Positions 25,598 to 35,365 of a DNA stretch of 64,000 nt are shown here, one piece after another (positions within the stretch are counted from its first letter, which is position 1; each line of letters opens with the position of its first letter). The DNA is from Bacillus tequilensis KCTC 13622 (GTDB lineage Bacteria > Bacillota > Bacilli > Bacillales > Bacillaceae). The stretch lies in NCBI RefSeq assembly GCF_000507145.1, contig NZ_AYTO01000007.1, positions 62,001 through 126,000 of the forward strand, in the 5' to 3' direction. The notes under the pieces are model-generated. The model was not told the DNA's origin. It made no database searches and saw only the letters and a program-made list of their open reading frames with translations. A program made the translations under genes and the position numbers.

Positions 25598-26775
25598 TGA
25601 AAAAGCGTTTTTTCGGTCCAATTATTTTGGCGTTTATTCTATTCGCAGGCGCCATCGCAATTCCATCTTCATGGCTGACAGGCTTCATCACTGATAAGCG
25701 GGTGAAAGAGTCAGCAACAGCCTTGAATCCAAGTATGTTTCAAGGGCTTTATTTACAAGATCAAATGCTCAAAGATCCGGAATATCTTCCGATTTACGGG
25801 TCTTCTGAGCTTTCCCGGCTGGACGAGTTCCACCCATCTAATTATTTTCAAGTAAACAATGAGGGATTCACGCCATACCTTGTCGGGAAAGGCGGATCCC
25901 AGTCATTGATTCATTCTTTAAACTTCGCTGCCCATATGGATCAGCTGAAGGGCAAAAAAATCGTATTCATCGTGTCTCCGCAATGGTTTATTAAGCGCGG
26001 GTCTGATGAACAGCATTTCGCACCTAACTTTTCCGCGCTGCAAGGGCTTGATTTGGCATTTAACGAGCAGATCGATCCTGATGTGAAAAAGTACATGATG
26101 AAGCGCATGCTGCGCTTTAAGGTCGTGAAAAACGACGCGGTTCTTTCCGAGCTGTATAAAGCAATGGTTAACGGCCAGACATGGAAAGTGAACGCGCTGA
26201 AACCGGCGGCAAAGGTCTATTACAGCATGCTGGAAAAGAAAGACATGTATTATTCAACGATGGAATCATCCGGGCCAAAGCGTTACATCTCGCAGTCGGT
26301 AAAGGACAAGTCATGGTCTGAATTAAATAAACTCGCAGATCAATCAGGCAAACGCCACTCCGGATCTAACGATTTTCACATTGACAACCCCATTTATAAA
26401 AAGCTAAAACCGAAAGTGCCTAAGCTGAAAGGGAAAAACAAAGGAAAATCGTATGCAGTGTCACCGGAATACAGGGATTTTGAGATGATGCTTGATATCC
26501 TGAAGGATGCGGGTGCAGAGCCTATGTTTGTCACCATTCCTGTTAACGGAAAGTGGTACGACTACACAGGCTTCCCGAAAAAAGGACGCACTGACTATTA
26601 CAAAAAGGTGAATAAACAGATCAGAGCCAAGGGCTTCCAGGTTGCTGATTTCTCGAGACATGAATATGACCCGTATTTCATGAAAGACACGATCCACATT
26701 GGCTGGAAAGGCTGGGTGTATGTCGATAAAGCAATTGACGATTTTTATAAAACCGGCAAAGTCACTTCATCCTGA
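25597..26775 (+). CDS. dltD: DltD, teichoic acid D-alanylation protein
   Basis: DltD is a 392-residue protein anchored by one N-terminal helix (about 5-22) with a large extracellular SGNH-hydrolase-like domain. The catalytic Ser motif is YGSSELSRLDEFHPSNYF (about residues 67-84), and the C-terminal DxxH-type motif is in FMKDTIHIGWKGWVYVD. It acts in the last step, D-alanyl transfer to lipoteichoic acid. Its start overlaps the dltC stop by one base. An 89-base gap to dltE contains an imperfect GGCTG / CAGCC long-range stem whose role is unclear. Confidence 0.96.
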   Translation: MKKRFFGPIILAFILFAGAIAIPSSWLTGFITDKRVKESATALNPSMFQGLYLQDQMLKDPEYLPIYGSSELSRLDEFHPSNYFQVNNEGFTPYLVGKGGSQSLIHSLNFAAHMDQLKGKKIVFIVSPQWFIKRGSDEQHFAPNFSALQGLDLAFNEQIDPDVKKYMMKRMLRFKVVKNDAVLSELYKAMVNGQTWKVNALKPAAKVYYSMLEKKDMYYSTMESSGPKRYISQSVKDKSWSELNKLADQSGKRHSGSNDFHIDNPIYKKLKPKVPKLKGKNKGKSYAVSPEYRDFEMMLDILKDAGAEPMFVTIPVNGKWYDYTGFPKKGRTDYYKKVNKQIRAKGFQVADFSRHEYDPYFMKDTIHIGWKGWVYVDKAIDDFYKTGKVTSS

Positions 26776-26864
26776 GCATCTCATAGGACGCGGCTGCATA
26801 TTTCCTGCTAAGATTTGAAATAGTAAAGGAATCACAGCCAACTGAAATAAGAGGTGTTACATCC

Positions 26865-27623
26865 ATGAAGATGACAGGCAATACGGTTTTAATCACAGGC
26901 GGTTCAGCTGGCATCGGGCTCGAGCTGGCCAAGCGGCTGCTTGAACTCGGCAATGAGGTTATCATTTGCGGACGCAGCGAAGCGCGTCTTACAGAAGCGA
27001 AACAGCAGCTGCCAAACATCCACACAAAGCAATGTGATGTTGCAGACCGTTCGCAGCGGGAAGCATTGTATGAATGGGCTTTAAAGGCATTTCCGAACGT
27101 GAATGTTCTTGTCAACAACGCCGGCATTCAAAAGGAAATCGACTTCAAAAAAGGGACAGAGGAGCTTTTTGTGGACGGAGATGAAATTGAACTCAATTTG
27201 CAAGCCCCTGTCCATTTATCAGCTCTGTTCACGCCTCATTTAATGAAGCAGCCCGATGCGGCAATCGTTCAGGTCACGTCCGGGCTTGCATTTAACCCGT
27301 TAGCTGTTTATCCGGTGTACTGCGCAACGAAAGCGGCGCTACACTCATTCTCGCTTACGCTGAGACACCAGCTCCGCGATACAAGCGTGGAAGTGATTGA
27401 AATGGCGCCTCCTATGGTAGACACGGGCTTAAACCAAAAATCACGCGATAAACAAGGCCTGACGTACCGCGGCATTTCAACGGAAGAATATGTTCAGTAT
27501 TTCTTGGACGGCTTAAAGCAAGGCAAACAAGAGATTACGAATGAACGTGTTGAAGGCCTTCGAAATGCCACTCGGGCTGATTATGACAGGGTGTTCGAGC
27601 AAATGAACACGCAGGAGAATTAA
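26865..27623 (+). CDS. dltE: Short-chain dehydrogenase/reductase DltE
   Basis: DltE is a 252-residue classical SDR. The NAD(P)-binding TGGSAGIG motif is at about residues 10-17, NNAG at about 84-87, the catalytic Ser in QVTSG, and the YCATK (YxxxK) pair at about 149-153. It belongs to the dlt transcript in B. subtilis but is not needed for D-alanylation; its substrate is unknown. It is the last dlt gene and ends inside the operon terminator. Confidence 0.93.
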   Translation: MKMTGNTVLITGGSAGIGLELAKRLLELGNEVIICGRSEARLTEAKQQLPNIHTKQCDVADRSQREALYEWALKAFPNVNVLVNNAGIQKEIDFKKGTEELFVDGDEIELNLQAPVHLSALFTPHLMKQPDAAIVQVTSGLAFNPLAVYPVYCATKAALHSFSLTLRHQLRDTSVEVIEMAPPMVDTGLNQKSRDKQGLTYRGISTEEYVQYFLDGLKQGKQEITNERVEGLRNATRADYDRVFEQMNTQEN

Positions 27624-27639
27624 TTTCTCCTGCTTTTTT
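27611..27639 (+). terminator. Terminator of the dlt operon
   Basis: GCAGGAGAA / TTTCTCCTGC with a 4-base loop is followed by TTTTTTC. The dltE stop codon lies in the loop. Confidence 0.9.
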
Positions 27640-27672
27640 CTTATGAATTTCTTGCAAATTTGAGCAAACCTA

Positions 27673-27700
27673 TTGCGAATATTTGTTGAAGGTATACAAT
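27673..27700 (+). promoter_or_regulatory. Promoter of ilvK
   Basis: TTGCGA (27673-27678), 16 bases, TACAAT (27695-27700). Downstream AT-rich sequence contains a degenerate CodY-like word (TATTTTCAAATAAGT, about four mismatches to AATTTTCWGAAAATT). ilvK is CodY-controlled in B. subtilis. Confidence 0.55.
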
Positions 27701-27764
27701 AGAATATAAATTATTTTCAAATAAGTTTGATAATATAAACAATTTAACAGCAGGGAGATTGACC

Positions 27765-28856
27765 ATGACTAAACAAACGATTCGCGTTGAATTGACATCA
27801 ACAAAAAAACCAAAACCAGATCCAAATCAGCTTTCATTCGGAAGAGTGTTTACAGACCACATGTTTGTAATGGATTATGCGGCGGATAAAGGATGGTACG
27901 ACCCAAGAATCATTCCTTATCAACCCTTTTCAATGGACCCGGCCGCAATGGTATATCACTACGGCCAAACTGTATTTGAAGGGTTAAAGGCTTACGTGTC
28001 AGAGAATGACCATGTCCTGCTTTTCAGACCTCAAAAAAATATGGAGCGCTTGAATCAATCAAACGATCGCCTCTGTATCCCGCAGATCAATGAAGAACTG
28101 GTTCTTGAAGGCTTAAAACAGCTTGTCGCGATTGATAAAGACTGGATTCCAAAAGCGGAGGGCACGTCCCTTTACATCCGTCCGTTCATCATCGCAACCG
28201 AGCCTTTCCTCGGTGTTGCGGCATCTCATACGTATAAGCTCTTGATCATTCTTTCTCCGGTCGGCTCGTATTACAAAGAAGGCATCAAGCCGGTCAAAAT
28301 CGCTGTTGAAAGTGAATTTGTCCGCGCGGTAAAAGGCGGAACGGGAAATGCCAAAACCGCAGGGAACTATGCTTCAAGCTTAAAGGCGCAGCAGGTAGCT
28401 GAAGAAAAAGGATTTTCTCAAGTGCTGTGGCTGGACGGCATAGAGAAGAAATACATTGAAGAAGTTGGAAGCATGAATATCTTCTTCAAAATCAACGGTG
28501 AAATTGTAACGCCGATGCTGAACGGAAGCATCCTGGAAGGCATTACACGCAATTCCGTCATCGCCTTGCTTAAGCATTGGGGCCTGCCCGTTTCAGAACG
28601 GAAAATCACAATCGATGAGGTCATCCAAGCACATAAAGACGGCCTCCTTGAAGAAGCATTCGGAACAGGTACAGCAGCTGTTATTTCTCCAGTCGGCGAG
28701 CTGATCTGGCAGGATGAAACACTGTCGATCAACAACGGTGAAACAGGAGAAATCGCGAAAAAACTATATGACACGATTACAGGCATTCAAAAAGGTGCTG
28801 TCGCAGACGAATTCGGATGGACGACCGAAGTCGCAGCACTGACTGAAAGCAAATAA
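27765..28856 (+). CDS. ilvK: Branched-chain amino acid aminotransferase
   Basis: IlvK (YwaA) is a 363-residue class IV PLP aminotransferase that interconverts Ile, Leu and Val with their 2-oxo acids. The PLP-binding Lys lies in [16 protein letters not shown] (about residue 199), followed by YIEEVGSMN, whose Glu contacts the PLP nitrogen, and the GSILEGITR and [11 protein letters not shown] phosphate-binding loops. ATG 27765 follows CAGGGAG with good spacing; the in-frame TTG two codons earlier is too close to the site. It is a monocistronic gene between terminators. Confidence 0.95.
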   Translation: MTKQTIRVELTSTKKPKPDPNQLSFGRVFTDHMFVMDYAADKGWYDPRIIPYQPFSMDPAAMVYHYGQTVFEGLKAYVSENDHVLLFRPQKNMERLNQSNDRLCIPQINEELVLEGLKQLVAIDKDWIPKAEGTSLYIRPFIIATEPFLGVAASHTYKLLIILSPVGSYYKEGIKPVKIAVESEFVRAVKGGTGNAKTAGNYASSLKAQQVAEEKGFSQVLWLDGIEKKYIEEVGSMNIFFKINGEIVTPMLNGSILEGITRNSVIALLKHWGLPVSERKITIDEVIQAHKDGLLEEAFGTGTAAVISPVGELIWQDETLSINNGETGEIAKKLYDTITGIQKGAVADEFGWTTEVAALTESK

Positions 28857-28862
28857 GAAAAA

Positions 28863-28888
28863 GACCGGCCACTGAGGGCCGGTTTTTT
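28863..28888. terminator. Bidirectional terminator between ilvK and licH
   Basis: GACCGGCC / GGGCCGGTT with a short loop is flanked by A and T tracts on both sides. It lies between two converging genes and touches the licH stop. Confidence 0.88.
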
Positions 28889-30216
28889 TACGCTTCAATT
28901 TTGTTAAAGAACTGCGGCAGGTACGCTTTGTGCGCCTCCAGCATGTCGTCTAAAATCTGTTTCGCGACAGTGTCGGACGGGACGAGCGGGTTTATCGTCA
29001 TGGCGAGGAGCGCGGTTTGATAGTCGCCTGTGACCGCCGCTTCTGCCGCGACACGTTCAAATGATTTGATTTGCTGGACGAGGCCCCGGACAGAAACCGG
29101 CAAGTCGCCGACAGCAATTGGCTGAGGGCCGTTTTTCGTCATGACACAGTTCACTTCGACCGCGGAATCGTCCGGGATGCTGGCGATTGCTCCGTTATTC
29201 TTCGTGTTCACCGGCTGAATGTCGTGTTTATCATTGTAAATGGAGCTGATTAAATTACAAGCAGCATCGCTGTAGTAAGCGCCGCCCCGTTTTTCCAGCT
29301 GCGGCGGCTTGATCGCAAGGTTTGGATCTTTATAGAGCTCGAACAGCTCTTTTTCGACCTTTTGCACGACTTCAGCGCGGGTGCCTTCCGTTTGTGAAGC
29401 TTCCAGTTCGTGCTCCAGCATCTCTTTCGTTTTGAAATAGTAACGGTGATAGCCGCAAGGAATGATGTTGAGCGCTTTTAAAAATTCCGGCTCCCACTCT
29501 GCGCCTGAGATGTTTTTCATCGTCATCGCGTTTTTCGGATCCCCCATCGCTTCGATGACTTGATCCTTCACACTGATGCCGTCCAGGAACACATCCAGCC
29601 CGAACACCATATGATTCAGTCCCGCGAATTGAACTTCTACGCGATCCACATCTACATCAAGCGCTTTGGCTACACCCATTTTGATGCCGATTGGAACGTT
29701 ACAGAGACCGACGACTTTCTTCAGGTTAGAGTAGCGAAGCAAGGCTTCTGTCACCATGCCGGCCGGGTTTGTGAAATTGACGAGCCATGCGTTCGGGCAA
29801 AGCTCTTCAATGTCCTTCGCGATCTCTAGGATAACCGGAATCGTGCGTAACCCTTTAAACAAGCCTCCTGGGCCGTTCGTTTCCTGGCCGATGACGCCGT
29901 ATTTTAATGGGATGCGTTCATCCTTGGCTCTTGCCTGCAGAAGTCCGACGCGGAATTGGGTCGTGACAAAGTCTGCGTCCTTCAGCGCTTTTCTCCGATC
30001 GAGCGTAAGATGAATGTCGATCGGGACGCCGGCTTTTTCAACCATCCGTTTTGCGAGCGTGCCGACAATATTCAGCTTTTCTTCGCCCTCAGGGATATCG
30101 ACTAGCCATAATTCGCGGACAGGCAGCTCCTCATACCGTTTAATCAGCCCTTCCACTAGCTCGGGCGTGTAGCTTGAACCCCCGCCAATCGTTACAATCT
30201 TCAATCCTTTTGTCAT
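28888..30216 (-). CDS. licH: 6-phospho-beta-glucosidase LicH (GH4)
   Basis: LicH is a 442-residue GH4 enzyme using NAD+ and a divalent metal. It hydrolyses phosphorylated cellobiose and lichenan oligomers imported by LicBCA. Visible motifs are the Rossmann [14 protein letters not shown], the [16 protein letters not shown] segment, the metal-binding Cys in LCNVPIGIK, and LNHMVFG with the metal His. Its ATG overlaps the licA stop as ATGA. It is the last gene of licBCAH. Confidence 0.96.
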   Translation of the reverse strand: MTKGLKIVTIGGGSSYTPELVEGLIKRYEELPVRELWLVDIPEGEEKLNIVGTLAKRMVEKAGVPIDIHLTLDRRKALKDADFVTTQFRVGLLQARAKDERIPLKYGVIGQETNGPGGLFKGLRTIPVILEIAKDIEELCPNAWLVNFTNPAGMVTEALLRYSNLKKVVGLCNVPIGIKMGVAKALDVDVDRVEVQFAGLNHMVFGLDVFLDGISVKDQVIEAMGDPKNAMTMKNISGAEWEPEFLKALNIIPCGYHRYYFKTKEMLEHELEASQTEGTRAEVVQKVEKELFELYKDPNLAIKPPQLEKRGGAYYSDAACNLISSIYNDKHDIQPVNTKNNGAIASIPDDSAVEVNCVMTKNGPQPIAVGDLPVSVRGLVQQIKSFERVAAEAAVTGDYQTALLAMTINPLVPSDTVAKQILDDMLEAHKAYLPQFFNKIEA

Positions 30217-30545
30217 ATGCTTGCTCCCCTTTGTTCGGTGATTTTTTCATATAACGCAATGAACTCCGCAGCCAAATCCTTCACTGTCATCGCATTCATT
30301 AAGTGATCCTGCGCATGCACCATCAGAAGCGTCATGTCCGTTTTTTCTCCGCCCGCTTCATTTTGGATCAGCTCGGTCTGGTAATGATGGGCTTTTGTTA
30401 ATTCTTCTGCGGCGTCTTGAAGCTTTTTCCGCGCTTCTTCTGCGTCACCGCTTTTCGCAGCGGCAATGGCCTCCATTGCCGAGCTTCTTCCGTTTCCTCC
30501 GTGAAGGATAATTTGAAAAATGATTTGCTCCATTTTCTCATTCAC
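30213..30545 (-). CDS. licA: PTS lichenan-specific EIIA component
   Basis: LicA is a 110-residue lactose/cellobiose-type EIIA, an all-helical trimer. The phosphorylated His is in [11 protein letters not shown] (near residue 79), and [13 protein letters not shown] is the N-terminal family motif. I chose GTG 30545 because AAAGGAA lies 9 bases upstream and the length then equals the 168 protein. The GTG three codons upstream abuts the ribosome site. It follows licC by 18 bases. Confidence 0.94.
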   Translation of the reverse strand: MNEKMEQIIFQIILHGGNGRSSAMEAIAAAKSGDAEEARKKLQDAAEELTKAHHYQTELIQNEAGGEKTDMTLLMVHAQDHLMNAMTVKDLAAEFIALYEKITEQRGASI

Positions 30546-30563
30546 GCAATTCACTTCCTTTCT

Positions 30564-31922
30564 CTACAGAGCCGCTTCTTTGTCATCTAATGCACCAGGC
30601 GTTTGGACCAGCTCCAGATCGTTTTCTTCTTTCAGCTTCTGTTTATCCCACATTCTGAAAAACGGGTAGTAGACAACAAAGGATACGGCGATGTTAATGG
30701 CTTGCATGACTGCACCTGAGACTTTTCCGCCTGTCGCCAGGTAACCCGAAAAGATCGGCGGCATGGTCCACGGGACTGCGATACCCGCCGGTTTGGCGAC
30801 AAGTCCGGTGCTCATTCCGATGTATGTGAGTGTTACTGTGACAAGCGGCGTGATGATAAACGGCAGTAAAAGCATCGGATTCATGACGATCGGCATACCG
30901 AAAATAATCGGTTCGTTAATATTGAAGATGGCCGGACCGACCGCAAGCTTTCCGAGCTGCTTCATTTGTTTGCTTCGGGCACGCAGGAACATCGTGACAA
31001 CCAGTGCCAACGTAGCGCCGCTTCCGCCAATATTGACCCAGATATCGAAAAACTGCTGGGTGAAAATCTTAGGCAGCTCCTCACCTGCTTGGAAGGCGAT
31101 CCGGTTGACATCCATGGCGCCGTACCAAATCGGTGCCATGACGCCGCCTACAATGTTGGCCCCGTGAAGGCCGCAGGCCCATAAAAGCATTTTGACGGCT
31201 TCCGCGACGAGGCTGCCCCCCAGGCTTCCGCCAAGAATGGAAAGCGGTGTTCCCAATAGAACGCTTACAATATTATGAAGGCTTTCAAACGGTGTCGCTT
31301 CAACAATCAGCCGGGCTGCCCAAATTAGGAAGATGACAGCAAAGCCGGGAATTAACGCGACAAATGACTTGCTGACCGCCGGGGGCACGCCGTCCGGCAT
31401 TTTGAAGACCAAATTGCGCTGAATAATCAGGCGGTAAATCTCTGTCGACACCATTGCGATAATCATGGCGACAAACAGACCTTTGCTTCCCATCAGTGAG
31501 AGCGGAATCCCGCCGCCGACCATGATTTCTTTCGTTGAACCGTCCGGTATAAACGGCACTTGATACGGTGTCGCTAGCAAAAATGCCGCTAGTGAAATGG
31601 CTCCGGCCGACAAGGCATCAACGCCGTATTTCTCGGCGAGCCGGTAGGCGATGCCGAACGCGGCGACAAGCCCCATAATTTCAAAGGTCGCGTCGACTGG
31701 ATAGGCCAGTTTTTCAGACCAGGAGCTCCCAAACGTTTTTGCCATAAACTCAGCGTATCCCGGGATGGGGAGGTTGCCGATGATGAGGAAAAAGGAACCG
31801 ATGATAATCAGCGGCATCGTAAGGATGATACCGTCACGCAGCGCCTGCAAATGACGCTGCCCCGCAATTCTTCCCGCTATAGGCATGACCTTTTCTTCTA
31901 AGATCTGATTGACTTTATTCAC
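30564..31922 (-). CDS. licC: PTS lichenan-specific EIIC component
   Basis: LicC is a 452-residue membrane EIIC that translocates cellobiose and other oligo-beta-glucosides. It shares its whole length with YwbA of this window, including AGRIAGQRHLQALRDGIILTMPLI, GTPLSILGGSLGGSLV and NINEPIIFGMPIVMNPML. It differs chiefly in a longer C-terminal tail. It lies between licB (15 bases upstream) and licA in one operon. Confidence 0.95.
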   Translation of the reverse strand: MNKVNQILEEKVMPIAGRIAGQRHLQALRDGIILTMPLIIIGSFFLIIGNLPIPGYAEFMAKTFGSSWSEKLAYPVDATFEIMGLVAAFGIAYRLAEKYGVDALSAGAISLAAFLLATPYQVPFIPDGSTKEIMVGGGIPLSLMGSKGLFVAMIIAMVSTEIYRLIIQRNLVFKMPDGVPPAVSKSFVALIPGFAVIFLIWAARLIVEATPFESLHNIVSVLLGTPLSILGGSLGGSLVAEAVKMLLWACGLHGANIVGGVMAPIWYGAMDVNRIAFQAGEELPKIFTQQFFDIWVNIGGSGATLALVVTMFLRARSKQMKQLGKLAVGPAIFNINEPIIFGMPIVMNPMLLLPFIITPLVTVTLTYIGMSTGLVAKPAGIAVPWTMPPIFSGYLATGGKVSGAVMQAINIAVSFVVYYPFFRMWDKQKLKEENDLELVQTPGALDDKEAAL

Positions 31923-31937
31923 ATAGCCCGCTCCTCT

Positions 31938-32246
31938 CTATGACACATGTCCAAGCTGTTCAGCTGATTTCAGCACTTCCGCCCCGTTGCACGTGCCATA
32001 ATGGACGGTATTAATGACTTCTACCGGAACCCCCTTTGACTCTCCTAATTTTTTCAGCTGCGGAAGCATGTAACGGACTTGCGGGCCGAGAAGCAGTACA
32101 TCCGCTTTATCAATATGATTCTGTACAGAATCGCCTGAGACTGCCCAAATGGTATAGTCTTTTCCTTGCTCCTGCGCACTTTTTTCCATCTTGCTCACCA
32201 GTAAGCTTGTAGACATGCCTGCTGCACAAACGAGTAATATATTCAT
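31938..32246 (-). CDS. licB: PTS lichenan-specific EIIB component
   Basis: LicB is a 102-residue cellobiose-type EIIB. The phosphocysteine is Cys7 in [14 protein letters not shown]. The [15 protein letters not shown] segment is typical of the family. It is the first gene of licBCAH, transcribed from a promoter overlapped by a cre-like site and activated by LicR. The start follows CTAGGGGGTC. Confidence 0.95.
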   Translation of the reverse strand: MNILLVCAAGMSTSLLVSKMEKSAQEQGKDYTIWAVSGDSVQNHIDKADVLLLGPQVRYMLPQLKKLGESKGVPVEVINTVHYGTCNGAEVLKSAEQLGHVS

Positions 32247-32303
32247 GTAAAAGACCCCCTAGAGTTTAATTGATTTGTAATGTCCTGCTGTTGCAATCAT
32301 TAT

Positions 32304-32332
32304 ATTATGAAATCGCTTTCATAAACACTCAA
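32304..32332 (-). promoter_or_regulatory. Promoter and overlapping cre-like site of licBCAH
   Basis: On the minus strand TTGAGT (32332-32327), 17 bases, CATAAT (32309-32304). TGAAATCGCTTTCA (plus strand, 32308-32321) fits the cre consensus with one mismatch and fills the spacer, which explains glucose repression by CcpA. A LicR activator site should lie just upstream but I cannot define it. Confidence 0.7.
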
Positions 32333-32373
32333 GGTTTTTCCGCAGAAAACGGAAAAAAGGTATATACAGGCTG

Positions 32374-34299
32374 TCAGCTCAGCAGTTTTTGGTCAAACAC
32401 ATCCAAAAGCTCTTGATACGAACGGCATTTGAGCAGCTGATTCACCGCCGCCGGATCATCCAAAATGCCGCCAAGCAGTTTATACATGCTTTGCAAATCG
32501 GATTTGTTCTCCTTTTCGACACAAAGCAGACAGACAAATTGAACACGCTGGTTCTCCCAATCTATCGGTTTTTTTAACGTACAAATGGCCCAAAACGTGG
32601 TTTTTGTCTGCGGTACGAGCGGATGCGGGATGGCCACAAGATTGCCAAAGCATGTTGGCGACATGTTTTCTCTTTCAAAAATGGAATCTATGATTTTTTC
32701 ATCGGCATAGCCGAAATCAACCGCTTTCTGCCCTAGAAATTGAATCACTTCTTCTTTTGAGCATATATCTTTCTGAAGAAAAATGAGTTCTTTTTTTAGG
32801 TAGCGAGCTGCTTTTTCTTTTTCATCACTCAGAATGGATTCGATTTTTGTAAAGTCCGTTCCGCCTAAAAGCGTGTTGACCTTCAGCACTGGCACAGGGA
32901 GCTCTTTTTTGATCGAGATGGTGCTGATGACAAAATCGATGGATTCATAGGAGATATGGTCAAGACTGTAATACTCGGCAGTTCCCACAATATCGATCCG
33001 CTTGCCGAAATGGGAGCGGAGTTTTTCGCGCAGAAGCTGGGCGCTTCCGGCACCTGATGCGCAAACAATGATACAGCGTTTCGGCGGACTTTTTGTTTTT
33101 TTTCGTTCAATCGCGGCGCCAAAGTGAAGGGCCAGATACCCGATTTCGTTTTCATGAATGTCGATGCCTGTTTGTTCCTTTATCACCATCCCCGCAATAA
33201 TTCCGGCTTCAAAAGCGAGAGGATAATGTTCCTTGATCGCTGCCAGCATCGGATTTCGAAGGTTCATCCCGTATCGATTGCGGCTGATTGCCGGCTTCAC
33301 ATGCAGCGCCAAGCCGATTTTCAGCTCTTTGTCATGCTCGATGCCGAGCTTCAGTTCACGATCAACTGCTTTTATCATCGCAAATATAAGCTGATCGGTT
33401 TCTTCGTCAATCGAAAATGTGTCCTCCCCGCAATGCGGCTGTGTCATTCGCTTTGTACCGAGGAGATGCATGGCGATATAGGCTGTCTCGTCTTTCGGAA
33501 ACGTAACGGCTAGTGCTGATTCCAGTTCATTTACGATCTCTTCAGCGGCCTGATATTCCTTTTGGTCCAGGATATGATCCATATCTTCCGGGAAAAGAGA
33601 TACGTAGTTTTCTGTTCTGATCCGTTTACAGGCGATCGCGATATGGATGATGAGGTTATTCAGCCCCAAGTTGGACAGCCGGATGCCGTCGTTTTTCATT
33701 TTTGTCAGAATGGCGGAACGGATGATCTCGATTTCTTCATTTGGCAATATATCAGCCGTTTCATTCAAAATATCAATCTCCGTTTCTCTTTCATCGACAA
33801 TGTACTCCGCCATGCAATACCTCATCTGCACCTCGTCCCCGCGCAGCTTGAAGCCGTAATTCGGGCGTGTTTCCATGACGATGCGGTACGGCAGCAGCCG
33901 TTTTTTCACTTCTTTTAAATCCGTTTGGAGTGTCGATTTTGAGATAAATAGTTCTTCAGCCAGTTCATCGAGCTTGAGGTAATGATCCGCCAGCAGCAGC
34001 CGTTTCATGAGGTAAGCGATTCTCTCCTCCGGCAATACCGGCAGGCCCTTATTTTGCTGAAAGACATCTTGCAGGAGCGTTCTGAATGCCGGCTCGTCAT
34101 GAATGCGGAGTTTGTAACCGGCGCCTCTTACTGATTGGACAAGAGCGCCATGGCCGCTCAGCTCGCTTTGCAGTTCCTTTATGTCATTGCGGACCGTCCG
34201 CGTCGTCACGTGTAATTGCGCAGCAAAAAACGAGCTTGTCACCGGGGCTTCAGCCGCCATCAGCAAGCGCAGAATATCACGAAGTCGCCCATGAAGCAT
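32374..34299 (-). CDS. licR: PRD-containing activator of the lic operon, LicR
   Basis: LicR is a 641-residue modular activator. It has N-terminal DNA-binding helix-turn-helix domains (1-60, VTTRTVRNDIKELQSEL; then about 85-165, LFISKSTLQTDLKEVK), PRD1 (about 190-290), PRD2 (about 300-400), an EIIB-like domain with the Cys of CIIVCASGAGSAQLL (about 410-495), and a C-terminal EIIA-like domain with His in NLVAIPHPLV. The PTS phosphorylates these sites to report oligo-beta-glucoside and general sugar supply. It lies upstream of licB in the same direction with its own promoter region. Confidence 0.95.
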   Translation of the reverse strand: MLHGRLRDILRLLMAAEAPVTSSFFAAQLHVTTRTVRNDIKELQSELSGHGALVQSVRGAGYKLRIHDEPAFRTLLQDVFQQNKGLPVLPEERIAYLMKRLLLADHYLKLDELAEELFISKSTLQTDLKEVKKRLLPYRIVMETRPNYGFKLRGDEVQMRYCMAEYIVDERETEIDILNETADILPNEEIEIIRSAILTKMKNDGIRLSNLGLNNLIIHIAIACKRIRTENYVSLFPEDMDHILDQKEYQAAEEIVNELESALAVTFPKDETAYIAMHLLGTKRMTQPHCGEDTFSIDEETDQLIFAMIKAVDRELKLGIEHDKELKIGLALHVKPAISRNRYGMNLRNPMLAAIKEHYPLAFEAGIIAGMVIKEQTGIDIHENEIGYLALHFGAAIERKKTKSPPKRCIIVCASGAGSAQLLREKLRSHFGKRIDIVGTAEYYSLDHISYESIDFVISTISIKKELPVPVLKVNTLLGGTDFTKIESILSDEKEKAARYLKKELIFLQKDICSKEEVIQFLGQKAVDFGYADEKIIDSIFERENMSPTCFGNLVAIPHPLVPQTKTTFWAICTLKKPIDWENQRVQFVCLLCVEKENKSDLQSMYKLLGGILDDPAAVNQLLKCRSYQELLDVFDQKLLS

Positions 34300-34450
34300 G
34301 TGAAAAACCTCCTATCAAATAGATACAGGAATAAAGTGAATAGGCAGAAAGAATGATGAAAGATTGCGAAATGTATATAAATTCTATAATGGGGAGCATT
34401 TCAAGTCAATGAACATCGGAGGGACGAGAGGGAAAACTGACCTATAAAAA

Positions 34451-34473
34451 AACAGCCGGGTCAGCCGGCTGTT
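34451..34473 (-). terminator. Terminator overlapping the yxzF stop
   Basis: AACAGCCGG / CCGGCTGTT on the minus strand is followed by TTTTTTT. The yxzF stop codon lies in the loop. Confidence 0.82.
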
Positions 34474-34586
34474 CGGGATGCGGACATATTCTTTCGTTTA
34501 GACGCCTTGCGATCCTTCATGATTTTGCGAACAATTGGGTAAATGACCGGCGCCCATTTGATAACGGTTTTGATCATCTTTTTCAA
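34461..34586 (-). CDS. yxzF: Small basic protein YxzF
   Basis: This is a short, very basic protein of about 41 residues with one amphipathic or hydrophobic stretch ([20 protein letters not shown]) followed by a KDRKASKRK tail. The start is uncertain. TTG 34586 lies 10 bases after GAAGGGAG and is preferred. ATG 34646 abuts the aag stop without a clear site, and ATG 34619 is too close to its AGGGG. The matching gene at this place in 168 is yxzF, of unknown function. The layout suggests membrane association. It probably shares a transcript with aag. Confidence 0.6.
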   Translation of the reverse strand: MKKMIKTVIKWAPVIYPIVRKIMKDRKASKRKNMSASRTAG

Positions 34587-34646
34587 AGCTCGGATTCTCC
34601 CTTCTTTTTTCTCAATCATTCCCCTGATTGCCGTTTGCTTAAACAT

Positions 34647-35237
34647 CTAACGGGACACGTACCTGTTTCCCGTTACCCAGAAACGCCACGGATAATCGCG
34701 GGCCTCTCCGCTATTGTCAATGCCGATGCGGGGGCCTGTTGAAATCTGTTCCGGTGTATACCCGCTTTCAATGTAAAGCGGCTGTTCCGTGATCCAGCGT
34801 CCGTAGTCATTCATCGTGACGCCAAGCGCTTTCGTCAGCTTTCCGGGCCCGTTTGTCCATTCCCTCGGGCGCCGGCCCGCCCTTCTCTCCTCCATTAACA
34901 GCTGGCCTTCATGCGGCTCAATCGCCCTGATTAATACCGCTTGCGGGACACCCTCTTCTGCGGCAACGACATTCAGCAATGTATGGGTGTGCATCACGTA
35001 TGTATACACCCGCCCAGCTTCCGCAAACATAATCTCAGTCCGCTTCGTCCGGCGGTTATTAAAGCTGTGGGCCGCTCTGTCTTCGGCACCCATATAGGCC
35101 TCTGTTTCCACAATAAAGCCGGACGCTGTGCCTTCGTCTGTTTCTTTGACCAGAAGGCAGCCGAGAAGCGACGGGGCAAGCTCAAGAGCAGTTTTTTGGT
35201 AAAACGTGATGGGCAGCGGGTTTTTGTCTCTCGTCAC
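34647..35237 (-). CDS. aag: 3-methyladenine DNA glycosylase (Aag/MPG family)
   Basis: Aag (YxlJ) is a 196-residue base-excision repair enzyme that removes alkylated purines, hypoxanthine and related bases. Family motifs are [24 protein letters not shown] (catalytic Glu and intercalating-region residues), [26 protein letters not shown] and [15 protein letters not shown] 35237 is chosen because AAAGGAGAGG precedes it and the length matches the 168 protein. It is divergent from katX, with start codons about 130 bases apart. Confidence 0.93.
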   Translation of the reverse strand: MTRDKNPLPITFYQKTALELAPSLLGCLLVKETDEGTASGFIVETEAYMGAEDRAAHSFNNRRTKRTEIMFAEAGRVYTYVMHTHTLLNVVAAEEGVPQAVLIRAIEPHEGQLLMEERRAGRRPREWTNGPGKLTKALGVTMNDYGRWITEQPLYIESGYTPEQISTGPRIGIDNSGEARDYPWRFWVTGNRYVSR

Positions 35238-35306
35238 GAATCGACCTCTCCTTTTACCGATTTTTGTACATTGTACCATTCCCGAAGCAGCATAAAAAAA
35301 ACGGCG

Positions 35307-35333
35307 GTTTTAAAATCTTTCCATTCAGGGCAT
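35307..35333 (+). promoter_or_regulatory. Sigma-F/sigma-B type promoter of katX
   Basis: GTTTTA (35307-35312), 15 bases, GGGCAT (35328-35333). These boxes fit sigma-B and also the related sigma-F consensus. katX is known to be mainly sigma-F dependent, with sigma-B input. The site is about 33 bases before the chosen start. Confidence 0.65.
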
Positions 35334-35365
35334 ATTGTTACCGTTCAAAAAAGGAGGGTCAACGA

